Below are positions 52,601-64,000 of a stretch of DNA of 64,000 nucleotides, piece after piece. This stretch comes from Dipetalonema caudispina (taxonomy: Eukaryota > Nematoda > Chromadorea > Rhabditida > Onchocercidae): NCBI GenBank assembly GCA_013365325.1, contig JABVXV010000031.1:347185-411184 (forward strand), read 5' to 3'. Within the stretch, counting starts at the first letter, position 1. Each line of letters starts with the position of its first letter. The position numbers were made by a program, and so were the translations under genes. Below the pieces are notes generated by a model. That model was not told the DNA's origin and made no database searches. It saw only the letters and a program-made list of their open reading frames with translations.

Positions 52601-53465
52601 AAAATTAGATTTAAGAAAATAAATAGTGAAAAGGAATTAGTGAAATGAATTATTGTAGCAACAGAGAATAATTACATCAGTTGGATTAAACTCTTCAATG
52701 TATCCGTTATATCGTTTCCGGAAGAAAAGACCCAATTCATACATTTGCTTCATTCCTATCTGTAAAAAGAAATCACTTAGCGAAATCACAGAATTCCATT
52801 TATTGCATTTCAAAGTTTTTAATGAGCTAGCAGCAATAAATCAAAGTTTCATGAATTTAAAAATTAATGAAAATTCAAATCTTCGTTTTATTTGAAAGAT
52901 TGATAGTTGAGAGAATGTGTTGTGTGTAAACATTGGGACGTGTTCATTTATATATCGCTGAACACGAATGTTTTAAAGAAGTTTTAAATTGAACGTAGCA
53001 CTCTGTCTACAAAAATTTACCCAACAATTGAGTTATTTGAAAACAAGTCCAAATTGTTAGGAATTATTTCAAATTTAAGTTCATATTCACATGCTCAATG
53101 AATATTTGAAGAGAAATTTGAAGAGATTAGTTTTATTTTAATTTTTTTGATTTTAACCCTGAAATATTCCTAAAATCGAAAGCGCTTTTTATTAAAGAGA
53201 CACTTATTTGTTTCAATTTCTACAAAAATTTGAGTCAAACGTTTGTTAGCTGAGACCATCCTCTTGGCCAAGAGCGCTCATCGTTTAGATCACTTGGGTA
53301 AGGTAATTGATGTGGTGCCCGATCACCATGCCGCCAGACAGCTTGCACATAAATGAGATATTCTTCTACCTCTCCACCTGTTATCCTCACTGTGAGCGCA
53401 TTGCTCAACGGGCAATTAAATAGAGAAAAGTGTAGTAGGAGAAATAAATGAAGTAAAGTCAGCAT
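49669..53465 (-). CDS. Histidine acid phosphatase, secreted or membrane-anchored
   Basis: Hydrolyses phosphate monoesters at acid pH through a phosphohistidine intermediate. Eight minus-strand exons, all phase 0, give 442 aa: 53465-53241, 52759-52676, 52448-52290, 52164-51979, 51568-51332, 51176-51054, 50253-50116, 49845-49669. A signal peptide (about residues 1-23, MLTLLHLFLLL…) is followed by the catalytic RHGDRAP at 45-51. Next come GWSQLTNIGMKQMYELGLFFRKRY and RSDRAIVSAQAMLRGLFP, both family hallmarks. The catalytic His-Asp pair is at 298-299 (HDSTLLPLL). The C-terminus has a hydrophobic segment of about 20 residues followed by a short basic end (LLLKRF), which fits a type I membrane anchor as in lysosomal and worm acid phosphatases. 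The start codon lies 7 nt after a CTTCAG acceptor. Cys and Asn-X-Ser/Thr sites fit an exported protein. The family is large in nematodes, so no symbol is assigned. Confidence 0.94.
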
Positions 53466-53472
53466 AAAATAC

Positions 53473-53480
53473 CTGAAGAT
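53473..53480 (-). promoter_or_regulatory. Possible trans-splice acceptor of the acid phosphatase gene
   Basis: ATCTTCAG on the minus strand ends 7 nt before the ATG that begins the signal peptide. It may mark spliced-leader addition or an upstream non-coding exon; the sequence does not distinguish these. Confidence 0.45.
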
Positions 53481-55444
53481 ATCAACAATTATTAAATTCT
53501 CATAAAATGACCATTTCAAATTATTGTCCCAAAAAGCGTATAATCAATGATGTATGAATGAAATAAGTGTTGTTGGTCATTGTTGGTCAATGTAAATAAG
53601 TTAAGTGACGCCAGCATCACAATGAAACAAAAAAACCAAGAAAGTATGCAATGAAAGTAAATTTTCTAATTCGAAAAAATTTTAGCATTAAGCGTGAGTT
53701 TCAATTTCATTACCTGAGGACAGTTAACCTATAGATGGTGAAGAATTTGTACAGTTGTCAGTTGAATGTTCAAATCTGTTTGCTGACAATATGTGCAGAT
53801 ATTTTGCTCAATAATTGAAACTCAAGTTTAATATAAGTTTGAAAAGTTTAAGAATATGAAATTCACCTGAGATTTTGCATTACAACATCAACTAGATAAT
53901 TTCATAATTACAAAACTTGGTTGATACTAAAAGTAAGAATAATATTAAATTGAAGAGCTACAAAATGAATATTTATATCATCATAACAATAATTTTAAAG
54001 TCCAAAAAGATAATATTTTGTCAATGTTTAAACCTGTCAAATCTTGTGATAGAAAAAATAGGGTTGAGTTTATAAGAGTGAAAAAAGAACGAAAAATAAC
54101 GAATCTAGTTTCTTCCTCTCTTGCAAAAACTGCTTTTCTACTTCTCACCCAATCACAAAAACTGCTTTTTTATTTTAAACAACTCCACCTTCATAACTTT
54201 CTTCTTTATTTCTACAGAAGTTGTTCAATTTAAAATCGTTTATCCTAAGTGAATCTTTTTTACAAATATGAAAGGTAACATATACTTTGTGTTTTAACAG
54301 TGGCCTAATATTCCCAACAAATTATGAACAATATTTGATATGTTGTCGATATCACCCTATAGTCTTGTGCCTATCTTTAACCTTTTCATCACTTTTCAAT
54401 GAGAATAGAAATTCTGAGAAAACCTATTTCTATTGATTTTGATACTGCAAAACAATAGTTGATGAGTAACAGTGAGTGGGAGAAGATCAACAATTGCGGC
54501 ACGAAATACAATTATGATTAAAATTCTCGTAGATTTATTGTTGTAACATGCATTTCTATAATCATTTATCCATTGAAATTCCGGTCAAAGATTATTTTTC
54601 ATAGAATTTGCAACCTGACGAAATTTCAATCAAAGATTAACTTTTCATAGTATTTGTGATCTGACAGAAACAAGTATTTAAAAACCAATCGTTTCAGAAT
54701 GCAATTTCCGGTAAGCTGTTTACGTACCTTTCTTCCTGAAATGATTAGATATTTAACTTTTTAAATCTTGGTTAAGAATATTGCAGAAAATTCTGACTTC
54801 TTTTATAATACAAATCACCACATATTCCAAGTACAGAAAGCTTCTAATTATCAAATATACCGTTTTATTTTTTTGTTGCCGTAAATTTTTCAAAAAATCT
54901 ATGGAGTTTATATGAATTTCAATCGGGCTGAACATTAATGACACATTAGAAATGCCATCATGTGCAATAGTATCAGAGTTATTATTCTCTGACCACATTA
55001 CAATGACCTGATCCATGAAGGAATGAGCAATCTCTCAGATATAATTATGGATTTCTGATGATACAAACTATAATTACTCATAAAGCTAATAGGAAAAAAT
55101 GTAGTTACTAACAGAGCTCAGAACTCTATTTTCTAGTCAAATTCCACAATATTTTATTAGTTTACTTTACTTTCAGATTACACTGCCATTTCTCATAACA
55201 ACTCAGCTAATTTATGTACTTTGTGCCGACCTATAATTTGCAACGCTAACCTCGCCACCTTTTTATAGTTGGTAGACCGCAAAAATATTAACTGGCAGAT
55301 AAGCGACTTAAATGAATTCGACTGATTTGTCATATGGAATATTACATTGACACTAGAGGATCTTTATTTAATTCTTCACAGAGCAATAGTAACTAAGCGA
55401 CTTAAATCAATTTAACCGACTTGGATTTAAATTTATATATTGTA
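53481..55444. other. Intergenic region between acid phosphatase and Maelstrom genes
   Basis: About 2 kb of AT-rich sequence. It should hold the promoter of the minus-strand phosphatase and the 3' UTR of the Maelstrom gene, with TTTATT at 55363-55368 as a candidate minus-strand poly(A) signal. Frames of 70-90 codons on both strands have no recognisable content. Confidence 0.5.
55363..55368 (-). terminator. Candidate polyadenylation signal, Maelstrom gene
   Basis: Minus-strand AATAAA (TTTATT on the plus strand) 77 nt downstream of the Maelstrom stop codon at 55447-55445. Confidence 0.5.
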
Positions 55445-58400
55445 TTAATCAGCCAAAGTTAGATCCAGAAGTTCACGAAGTGCGAAAAACATCGCAAAGC
55501 AGCTTCGAATTGCAGTTGCGGAAGCGCAGCAACAATTCCGTGTCTCATCATGCGTCCGACAAAATACATTGGCCCGACGTTCCCATGGAGTGTTAAACTG
55601 CAAAAATATCCATGTTAAGATCTTAATTTTAGCATAAATAACTTCTAAATAGTTTATCATCCTAAGAATAGGTTTTAGGATCTTCCAGCAGTTCGAATTT
55701 TAATTTGAAATTTAAATTAAATTTTTGTTATTTAACCTGCTCTATCTGCAGTGCTTTGTTTGAACCAGTACCTTATCTAATATATGATATCATTCGCGCC
55801 CCGTAGAGTTTTACAGCAACCTCAAATGGCTGTCTTTTTCCAAAAATATCCATCCATAATTTGTATTCCAAATTAGGTGCACCGTTGGCATATTCGGCAA
55901 GAGCATCAACCACAGCATCAGCGTACCAAAAGCGATCTTCCGTTGTAGGAAAGCCTGAAACTGAAACATTTATTAGTATGATATTTAAATTAAAAACGAT
56001 TTTATAAGTATGACATGTTCAATAAGATTTTAGTACACCGTCAATTGGTTCGGAAAGATTTGATTGAGAATGCGCAAACGAAGTTAGTAGTTCAATAATT
56101 AAAAGTAAACATGGTTTTTAGTTTTAATTCCGTTTTAATAATTTTTCGAAAATACAAAAGACTGTCTTTGATCCCATTATCAAGTAAATTCAGGAAGTGA
56201 TCCATTGAACAGTTACCAAAGTTTTTCCAATTCATTCAAAAAATTTTCAAATCTGAACTCCTACAGCACAGTACCACTGAAATTAGTGCCTTCTTAATTT
56301 TTTATCCATTTCCATAATAACCAAAATGTTATGGAATAGTTCCAGAAAATAGCATTAAAAATTTTTGGAAGTTTTTGATTGTTGGCCAAAGTGTTTGGTC
56401 ATAAATTTTGCTATCGCGTAATTTGCGTTTTGGAAAACTAAATTCCTTGTTAAGAAATAAAAATTGTAAAACTTCTGAAATCAAATTAGAATTAAAAGAA
56501 TTTGGTTCAGTGCAAAATTCTTTTTCAAATAGCAAAATTTTTTCAGAACTGACGAGAAAATCAATTGAAAGCTATTTTTGTGCCAAATTACGCTTTTGTT
56601 ATGAATTAACTCATCATTATAAACTTTACATCTTTATCAAACTGGTCCTATTGAACTGAATTTTCTTACGAAGTAGAAAATGAAACCATTAAATTGAGTG
56701 GAAAGAGCACTTTTTGAAGTGTTAATTAGCCTGTTTAAAAATTATGAACAGTAATTTATTACCATCATAGGAAAGTCCCTGTGCTTGTTTAAGATATTCC
56801 AAACTTGCGCGTATTTTCTCGTACTCGTGATTTAGACAAATCAACCAGCGCCGTCCTTCCTTATTGGCCACAAAAATTGGCTGTGTTTGCTGTAGACGTT
56901 TGAATCCATAATGGCTGTCAGTACATCCTGTTCAAGATGAAGATCCCAAAGTAGTAGTAGAAGTTGTAATTGGTAGTAATAATGCAATGCAGTTGACCGA
57001 CCTCAATAGGTCCTATCGTTTTTTAGGGATGATCTTACAGGTTAGTATGAGTAGAAAACGATAGATGTCACGCTAATATTCTGAAATCTCATTTCTCTTC
57101 TCCCTCTTATCCTTTTTCTTAGATAATAATTTCTTTACCACTTTGCTTTACCAAACTACTGAATAACAGTATCCAAGTGAAGTACTGTTTAAAATCTTCG
57201 TTCGTGATGATCTAGAGATAGTGCTGTTTGTTCTGGCGATAATGATCAGAAAGAAATCGAAAAGATCTTCCCACTTGTGAGAAATCAAATGAATAAATAA
57301 CTTCTAGACAATTATGCATACCTTTGGTGAACTTCCCTCGTTTTTCTTTGTTGTTATTTGCTGTGTCTGAAAATAAAACATAATTTCTCAAATTTCAAAT
57401 GGACGAATATGAGGTGTCTTAAGTGTGATAACATCAGGTTTATTAGTTAATGGTACCACAAATTTTGGTTCCTTTGAATTACCAGAAGCTATAATTTTCG
57501 AAAAATTGAATGAATTTCATTTTAATATTCAAATTTACATAATCGCATAGTGTCATTCAGACAGCTCACATGTTCGACTGCTGGAACCGTTACCACTGCT
57601 ATCATTACCGCCTTGAGATCGCCTTCGATCATGAGCATCGTTACCATAACTATTGTTGTAAGAGATTACCAGAGCCTGTTGTTCCTATGAAGAAAGCGTA
57701 TATAAATGTATAGACCGTTAAGTTAGTGTAACATTTTGAATTTGCGACTTACCACATCACTATCGAATTCAGCAATTCCATCACGATATAAACCAACAAA
57801 AACGCCTTGATACTGCGCAATGGTTGGCTCACATCGACCCAAAATTTCACGCAAACACTAAAATACTTCAAGATAGACTTCAACTGCTGCTAAACAATAG
57901 TTTTATTTGTTATTCATTATTGCTTAATTTTAGAATCTAATTTCATATTCTTATATGTTGCTGTGTTGCTCGATTTCTCAAAAAGTATCTGAAGGTGGCG
58001 CAGTAAAAATCATTGCTCACACCGATCATTCCAAACAAAAAATGAAATTGAATAGTCTGTATAAAGTTTCAATTTTATTCCTTTCTATTTTTCAAGATGT
58101 CTTTGAAGAAGACGAATTTATTCCGTCAATTAAATTCATTTAGATATTTCGATTCACGTAAAAAATGCGCGTGAGCGTTAGATACATCCACATAACACAC
58201 TTTATATTCAGAGAAACAATATAAAACCCAAATAAAAGCACCGAGTTTTGAGTTGGAACTTTGAATGTTTTTCCACCAAACATATCTAAGTGAATTTGGT
58301 GCGTTTCATTTGCGTGAAATTCAGCTCTTCGTCGTTGCATCTCATTGTTTAAACGCCACGGTCCAATAACCGACGTGTACTGTAAATGCTCATTAACTGA

Positions 58401-60265
58401 TGAAAGTTTTACTTTTGCATAAATTACCGACAACCTTGTTTATGAATATTTTACACGTAATTCACCAACAATCTTGCATTCGCGAATAAATTTTGAAAAT
58501 GACTTACGAAATATTTGAGTCAAATTTTCAGAATCTCATCATTCGAATTTTGGCATTGTATATAAGAATTAATTAATGGGACATTATTTTGGAATTTGAT
58601 TAGTTTTGATGAGTGGATAAGATTATTGCTATTTCTATAATCTTTTAAATCAATGACTTAAATGATTGTTTCTGTTGATATCTCTCTTTTGTTATTATCA
58701 TCATGTGTGTACCACTATACTAGAACAGTTTAATCATTTCTCGGTCACGTATTCTTCAATTAGAGAAAAGAATGTTTGAGAATTGACACCTTATCAATAA
58801 TGCCGTGCTTCAGATTGAATTCACAAATTGCAATTTCAGCAGGAATGCATATACCATCAACGTTGCCGTATGTTTGCACCGAAATAAACAAAAAGCGAGC
58901 TCTCTGAAACAGTCTCAAAATGTTCAAATAACTTTAGAAAAATTCAAAATCGTATTAATGCATCAATCATTTGGCATTTCCAAATTCATATATTGTTGTT
59001 TATCTTTAAATTGTATAAAAAAGAAATCAAAAAATTCAAAATTTTTAATACTAACTCGAATTTCATCCATTCCATTAAGAGTACGGAGAAATTCAAACAC
59101 TCGTTCTTTATCTTTTTCGTACTTCTCTTTATAAGTCCACTGACTGATACCATTTTCTGCAACTTTTAAATTTTCAAAATTCTAAATCATAATTATTTGG
59201 ATGTATAGATGAACCTGTTCACATTCCCTTGCCCATCTACTGCAATTCACTTGAGCACAGGTGGTAATACCATAGATTACAACGACTTTCTCCTTTTCCC
59301 ATCACTTTTTATTTTACTTGATGTTATATTCTGAAGTAATGTATATACCTTCGGAATCATAATCTTTCTGGTTCAAAGGTACACCAATCATTGAGTCTTC
59401 TGGATAATCGTTTTCATCAAATTCATCAAGTTTCTCATTATTTGTTCCGTTCTCATCTTCATCAATCTCTTCACTGCAAATTCCTTTAATTACACGTCTG
59501 AACATCAATGAAATAAAAACTAATATTAACACTGCAACTGTTCAATCATTTTCTCCTCTTATCATTTTTTCCATACTTCTTCATTCGATTTTCAAATATT
59601 TTTGAGGGAAAGATGATGGTAAAACATGTAAAACTTACTCTACCGCCCCATTTTCGCGTTTCTTTCGTTTTACTAACGTTCTTGACTGATGCATTAAAGC
59701 AAAATATTCCTCGATATCACGTTTCATTTTTGCCCGATCTTTCCAAACCTATTTAAAATTATTGAATTGTTTTTTACTCACTTCATACTTGTAAATTTCA
59801 GTCATAAAATATAGAGAATATTTATGTGATATCTTCTGAACTCAATCTCTCCATGTATTGCAGATGATTGATAGAAGGTAACGATCTCTGGAAATTTACA
59901 ATCTTAAATTAAAAAAGACTATATCTCCTCAATTTCAATCTTAACCCATTATTCTGAACAAGTTACATGGCACTTGTCTTATAAGGAAAAGTGCCTCTCA
60001 CAAGCAATTTTTGATATGCTTTAAGCTAATTAAGAAAATTGCAAGGATATATTTACAGATCAAGAAATCACTTAAATTCAGTGTGATGAATTTATCAGAT
60101 ACTAACCCTTTTCTCCTCACTTGTAAGGCGTTCCCACAATGGTGTTACAATACGGACCAAATGAGGTGAAATTATATCATCCTGATAATAATGCCTATGT
60201 CCTGTTATTTTAGTTCGTAGTTCTTGTGCAAATAAACAAAAGCCATTAATGGTTGCACCTGGCAT
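55445..60265 (-). CDS. mael: Maelstrom homologue (HMG box plus MAEL domain)
   Basis: In flies and mice Maelstrom acts in germline transposon silencing within the PIWI/piRNA pathway. Twelve minus-strand exons close in phase to 497 aa: 60265-60107, 59748-59639, 59497-59349, 59156-59056, 58903-58790, 58379-58242, 57857-57753, 57684-57570, 57366-57322, 56927-56763, 55954-55815, 55597-55445. Residues about 5-75 form an HMG box (INGFCLFAQELR … VTPLWERLTSEEKRVWKDRA). An acidic linker follows, then the MAEL domain from about residue 174 (FISVQTYG, IPAEIAICEFNLKHGIIDK, HANETHQIHLD, QGVFVGLYRDG). The fly MAEL zinc site uses a Glu and Cys-x2-His-x5-Cys. Here E196 and C460/H463/C469 (FCRTHDETRNC) match that spacing exactly. 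A Ser/Gly/Asn-rich insert (exons 57684-57570 and 57366-57322) interrupts the domain. The frame is open upstream of the ATG to an acceptor at 60300. Donor choice at 55815 (GCT|GTAAAA or GAG|GTTGCT) is not settled. Confidence 0.87.
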
Positions 60266-60299
60266 TACTTCTGTCTTCTTCTCACTCGTTATGATTTTT

Positions 60300-60996
60300 C
60301 TGTAATTTACAACTCAGATATTTGAATTGAACTTTAGAATAAATTTATTCCCAAAAGAAAGGATTTAAAGGGTCAATTTTTTGTAAAATGCGGAATACTA
60401 TTCAGTCAAATAAAACTTCTGAAAACTTGGCTTTGAGGCCTCAACTTTTGAGAAAATACGACCTTTACTTGCTTAATCATTTTCCTTCTCTTTATCATTT
60501 GCTATTATTCCAGGCAATTTTGAAAGAGTATGAAAAAGTTTGAAGAGATAAACTGAGGAAGTCCTTACTAATATTGAATATGCAACAACCACCGCGCGAG
60601 AAAATGGATAATTTGAGGCAGCAATACACCAATTAACAATCATGCACAATGAAGTAATGAGCCAAGCTTCATTTTAATTTGAAACTCCTTCCTTTTATCT
60701 AATTCTTATGCAAATTTACTCATATATGATTGGGTATGAAAATATGGCCATATTTTAAGGACTTGCAATATTTTCATGCGTAAAAATTGTTTTTTTTTTT
60801 CCTGCACTCTTTGCTCTTTATTTCACACTTTATTTCAGTTTCCACGAAATCTGAGCTTACTACTTAATCATGAATCCTAGCAGTAATTGTTAGGTAGTGC
60901 AAATCAGAAGTTTAAGCAAGTCGACACCATACTTTTATATTAACTGGCTGAATCAGACGTTCAACCATCATCAGCTTGATTTGCAGATAAAGTAAA
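60300..60996. other. Spacer between the helical-protein gene and Maelstrom
   Basis: About 700 bp between the end of the upstream minus-strand gene and the Maelstrom start. TTACAG on the minus strand ends at 60300, 34 nt before the Maelstrom ATG, and could be a trans-splice acceptor. No other gene is seen. The tandem same-strand layout would allow an operon. Confidence 0.45.
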
Positions 60997-63737
60997 CTAA
61001 AAGGTTTGAAGCTTTCTTATGAATCTCGAAACCTGTTCAGTTTCGCCATCGTTAGAAGTGTACTACTAATATATGGAAAGTCCTGATGTACTGATATTTC
61101 ATGTGTAACATTGTGATAAATGGCTTTGTTAGGCAAAAATGACAAAGTTGCATTTGATTTCTTTGCAATTCTTATTTTAACAATGGAATATTTACAAAGT
61201 AGCCTGAGCACATGAATATTTTCACCGATGTTGCGAAGACCTGTTGAAACATACAGAAAGAAGTTTCCATAGTCCTTTTAACGACCGCTGATGAATACAT
61301 TTTCGAGGTTTTGTAATGGTATTTGCACGTAATCGTTGAAGCTTTTGTATTCGACGACATTCTAGTAGATGCTCATCGATTAACTGAAAACGGGAGAGTG
61401 AAAGAGGTCAAAGAGTTAGGTAACTGTTTTAATGTTTAAGCGGATATATTGAAATAGACGATGGTTTAAGTTGTCATTGAGAAGAGATTACTAAAATAAC
61501 TGAGTAATACCAATAATAGTAAAAATCCCAACTTAATCATTGAATTATGACGTAAGCTTACCAACTGTCGAAAAGTTAGAAATATGTCGAAAATTATAGC
61601 AAAAACAGATTATAGAAGGGAACTAATAGATGATGGAACATACATTAAGTCTAATATTCATTGTAAGTCGTCCATTATCCTCAACTCCATTCAATTTCTC
61701 GCTGGTAGTAGTAGCGGAAACAGTTGCTGCAGCTGCAGCTCGAACACGAGCAGCTTCAATCATGCAGATTGTGATCGTTGCTTCATCACTTACATCTGAG
61801 TAAAGGAAGCAAAGGAAAGCCAAATCATCCACCAAATCTATTCGTTCACTTTCTTCGCTGTGCCAATGCTACAAATTTCTCATTTCACTGTTGACAGTTT
61901 AAATGTATCCAATGAAATTAAATATTCAAAATGTACTTCCAGCTAAGGTAAAACGTAAAAAATATCATATTACCCACTAAAGACTAATTTCCTTCCTCTT
62001 GTTTATTTTTCGCTTAATATCTAACTCTACAAACATTGCTCAAGCAGTAGGCTTACATTCCGTGCTTTTCACCTTGATTAATTAATAACGAACGATATAA
62101 TTCAATAATACAAAACTTTTTTAAATGAAATTTCTTAGTTTTGATAAATAATTGAATGGATTCTTTGAGACTAGGCTTAGAGAAGTTTTATATCTCCGTC
62201 CAGTACTGATAAACTCAATCACTAATTCATTCAACTAAATGTTGATGGAAAACTTTACCTTGGCTGCACATCTCATCAGATCACTATATACAACTTGTAT
62301 CAGTTTCCAAATGTCCCATCTTGTCACTACTGTAACATCGTTACTATCTTCATCAGATGGAAGTCGTGCCACTAGATGATTCAGCTGATAAAATATGTGC
62401 AAATATGCGTCAATGTAAAGAAGTATTAATTGCTTACTGATGCTCCTGAAAGATTAGTTACGAATCATAGTGGAATGGATAACTCTGAATTTGCTTAGGT
62501 TTGATGATGTACAGAAAAAACGAATTGCCATTCCCATTTCCACCTTATTCAGAAATTATCGGAATATGATCTAAATAAGTGCAATGCAAATAGTACTCGT
62601 CGATAGATTCACGCAGCTGTTTCGCGCAACACAGCAAAGCAGCCCGTCGTACCGCTTTTGTTGAGTTTTTCTTGCTCAGTACTCTTACGGCTTCTTCTAT
62701 TACTGCCGCTTTGTTTCCTCCTCCATCACGTGATCTACGATCGAAAGTAACCGTCAATACAGCCGCAATTGCTTCTACTGCTGACCGATCGTCGGAAGCG
62801 TTATTGCAGAGAGTGATGCGTGTTTGACGGTCAAGGGAGAACAACGAACGCGATACTGGAATTCGACAGTATTTGTATAATTCATTGGTTTATTTGTCTT
62901 TCATTTCAAGGACCGATAGAGACTGATTTCACGTGGCTTAAATGCCTTCATCAACTTCCTTGTCTCTCGTTGTCGTAAGTAACTTTATGCATGGTTCCTC
63001 CTTCTACAACTTCCTCTTTAAATCTAATTAGTCTTTCATCTGACCGCTATAAATTATTCCACTAGCAATATTTTGTTATTAACTGTTCACATCTACTTTA
63101 AAATAAAGTGGTTGAAGTAGCACAATAAACAGCTGTATTTTTTAAGTATAAAGAAATTTGAATAAATAATTATCGACGTAGTTTCTCCTGTATAACGGGA
63201 AGCTGAAATGCCTCTTCCAACCAGTCTGCAACAAATCAACGCTACTGTTTTTTAGGAATTACATCAGGCAAGCGTTTCTATTGTCACGGTTAAAAAATTA
63301 CATTCAATTTATCAAATTCAGAGATAAATTAAGCATCGAATGTGTTCGGTTAGCTCAAAAATGAAAAACATCATCATTTAAAATAAACTGACTTGAAGTA
63401 TCCACTTTAATGTTTCGATTATAACGTTCTTTGATTGATTGGTTACATTTCTAAAAATTTAGATTGGATCTCAGATTTTTTCCGGAATGTAATCACACTT
63501 TTGAATGGATTGAATGGAAATGATTGTGTGCTTGAATTTAAACTATATTTCTTCTACTTCTACAAATATTTCAACATAAACCTCGATAAAATGTAGCAAT
63601 TTATGCAATCTGGCGCTATTGTGATACTGGTGCTGTCTCATCCTGTGCAGAGCCGTAGGCGGTAAAAGAGTTGTATCACCGTTTTCTAAAACTGACAAGG
63701 CAAATCTCATATCAGCTTCACATTCACTCCGAAGATT
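60997..63737 (-). CDS. Unrecognised helix-rich protein, 3' part of a multi-exon gene
   Basis: Minus-strand exons with consistent frames: 63737-63582, about 63227-63187, 62855-62613, 62445-62438 (8 nt), 62384-62259, 61868-61644, 61383-61255 and perhaps 61032-60997. From 62855 to 61255 the phases close. The product is rich in Ala, Leu and Arg in patterns expected for helical repeats (AVRRAALLCCAKQLRASLN, MIEAARVRAAAAATVS, HLLECRRIQKLQRLRAN), with acidic loops. It faintly recalls ARM/HEAT or vinculin-type bundles, but I cannot name the family. The 5' exons are beyond or near the right edge. The join between 63582 and 63227 does not keep frame, so an exon is missing there. Those two exons could even belong to another gene. 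The last short exon is a guess based on a CTGAACAG acceptor and a stop 12 codons on. Confidence 0.55.
62438..62445 (-). other. Inferred 8-nt microexon
   Basis: On the minus strand CTTTCAG, then 8 nt (GAGCATCA), then GTAAGC. Without it exon 62855-62613 cannot join 62384-62259 in frame. With it the donor CTGC|GTGAAT, the 8 nt and the acceptor at 62385 give CAKQLRASLNHLVARL with all phases matching. Confidence 0.5.
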
Positions 63738-63871
63738 CTGTAAATAACTCTAAGTAAAGCAAAGAAGATAAAATATGGAATAAGAAATTGTCATAATTAA
63801 AATTTAAGTTCTAGTAATTGTGTGTAGCAACGGCATATTTATTAGGAGATTATTTACAACAATTAAGAAAA
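63738..63871. other. Right-end intronic or intergenic sequence
   Basis: AT-rich sequence upstream of the last recognised minus-strand exon. That exon begins at a TTTACAG acceptor, so this is probably intron and the gene continues past the window edge. Confidence 0.5.

Positions 63872-64000
<129 letters not shown>

Noticed and set aside
61017..61211. Minus-strand frame LRLLCKYSIVKIRIAKKS…
   Set aside because: It could only be reached by a 15-nt intron or a frameshift from the preceding exon, so it was not included in the model.

Overview
The window is AT-rich eukaryotic DNA whose gene structure points to a nematode, most likely a spirurid or filarial worm. Genes are built from short exons with GT-AG introns, strong TTTTCAG/TTTTTAG acceptors often sit just before start codons (as in spliced-leader trans-splicing), and several products are best known from worms (an NHR-91/NR6-type receptor, an UNC-87-like calponin-repeat protein). 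The species call is an inference. I saw no bacterial genes, CRISPR array, IS element, tRNA or rRNA. All gene models below were spliced by hand from reading frames and splice signals. Where intron phases close over the whole gene I say so.

Left third, plus strand unless stated: a non-coding or 5' region (1-3.8 kb); an 11-exon nuclear receptor (3.8-14.7 kb, 725 aa); about 6 kb with no recognisable gene; an UNC-87-like protein with six visible calponin-like repeats and a Glu-rich tail (20.8-24.0 kb); and, on the minus strand, a complete 3-exon ribosomal protein L35 gene (25.5-26.5 kb, 123 aa).

Middle, plus strand: an HP1-type chromodomain/chromoshadow protein with an acidic N-terminal extension (27.6-30.4 kb), a 22-exon cytosolic valyl-tRNA synthetase (31.1-38.5 kb, 1051 aa) and a 14-exon cap-2 mRNA ribose methyltransferase, CMTR2 (39.1-43.5 kb, 679 aa). 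The three are tandem, separated by about 0.6-0.8 kb, so they could form an operon, but the spacing alone does not prove it.

Right third, minus strand: a four-pass membrane protein (45.1-46.5 kb), a secreted or membrane-anchored histidine acid phosphatase (49.7-53.5 kb, 442 aa), a Maelstrom homologue with HMG box and MAEL domain (55.4-60.3 kb, 497 aa), and the 3' part of an unrecognised helical protein (61.0-63.7 kb). The window ends inside an AAT microsatellite.

The observations most worth following are: a complete Maelstrom with its zinc-binding residues in a lineage thought to lack piRNAs; two inferred GC-AG introns; an inferred 8-nt microexon; and a frame conflict at the end of the HP1 chromodomain.
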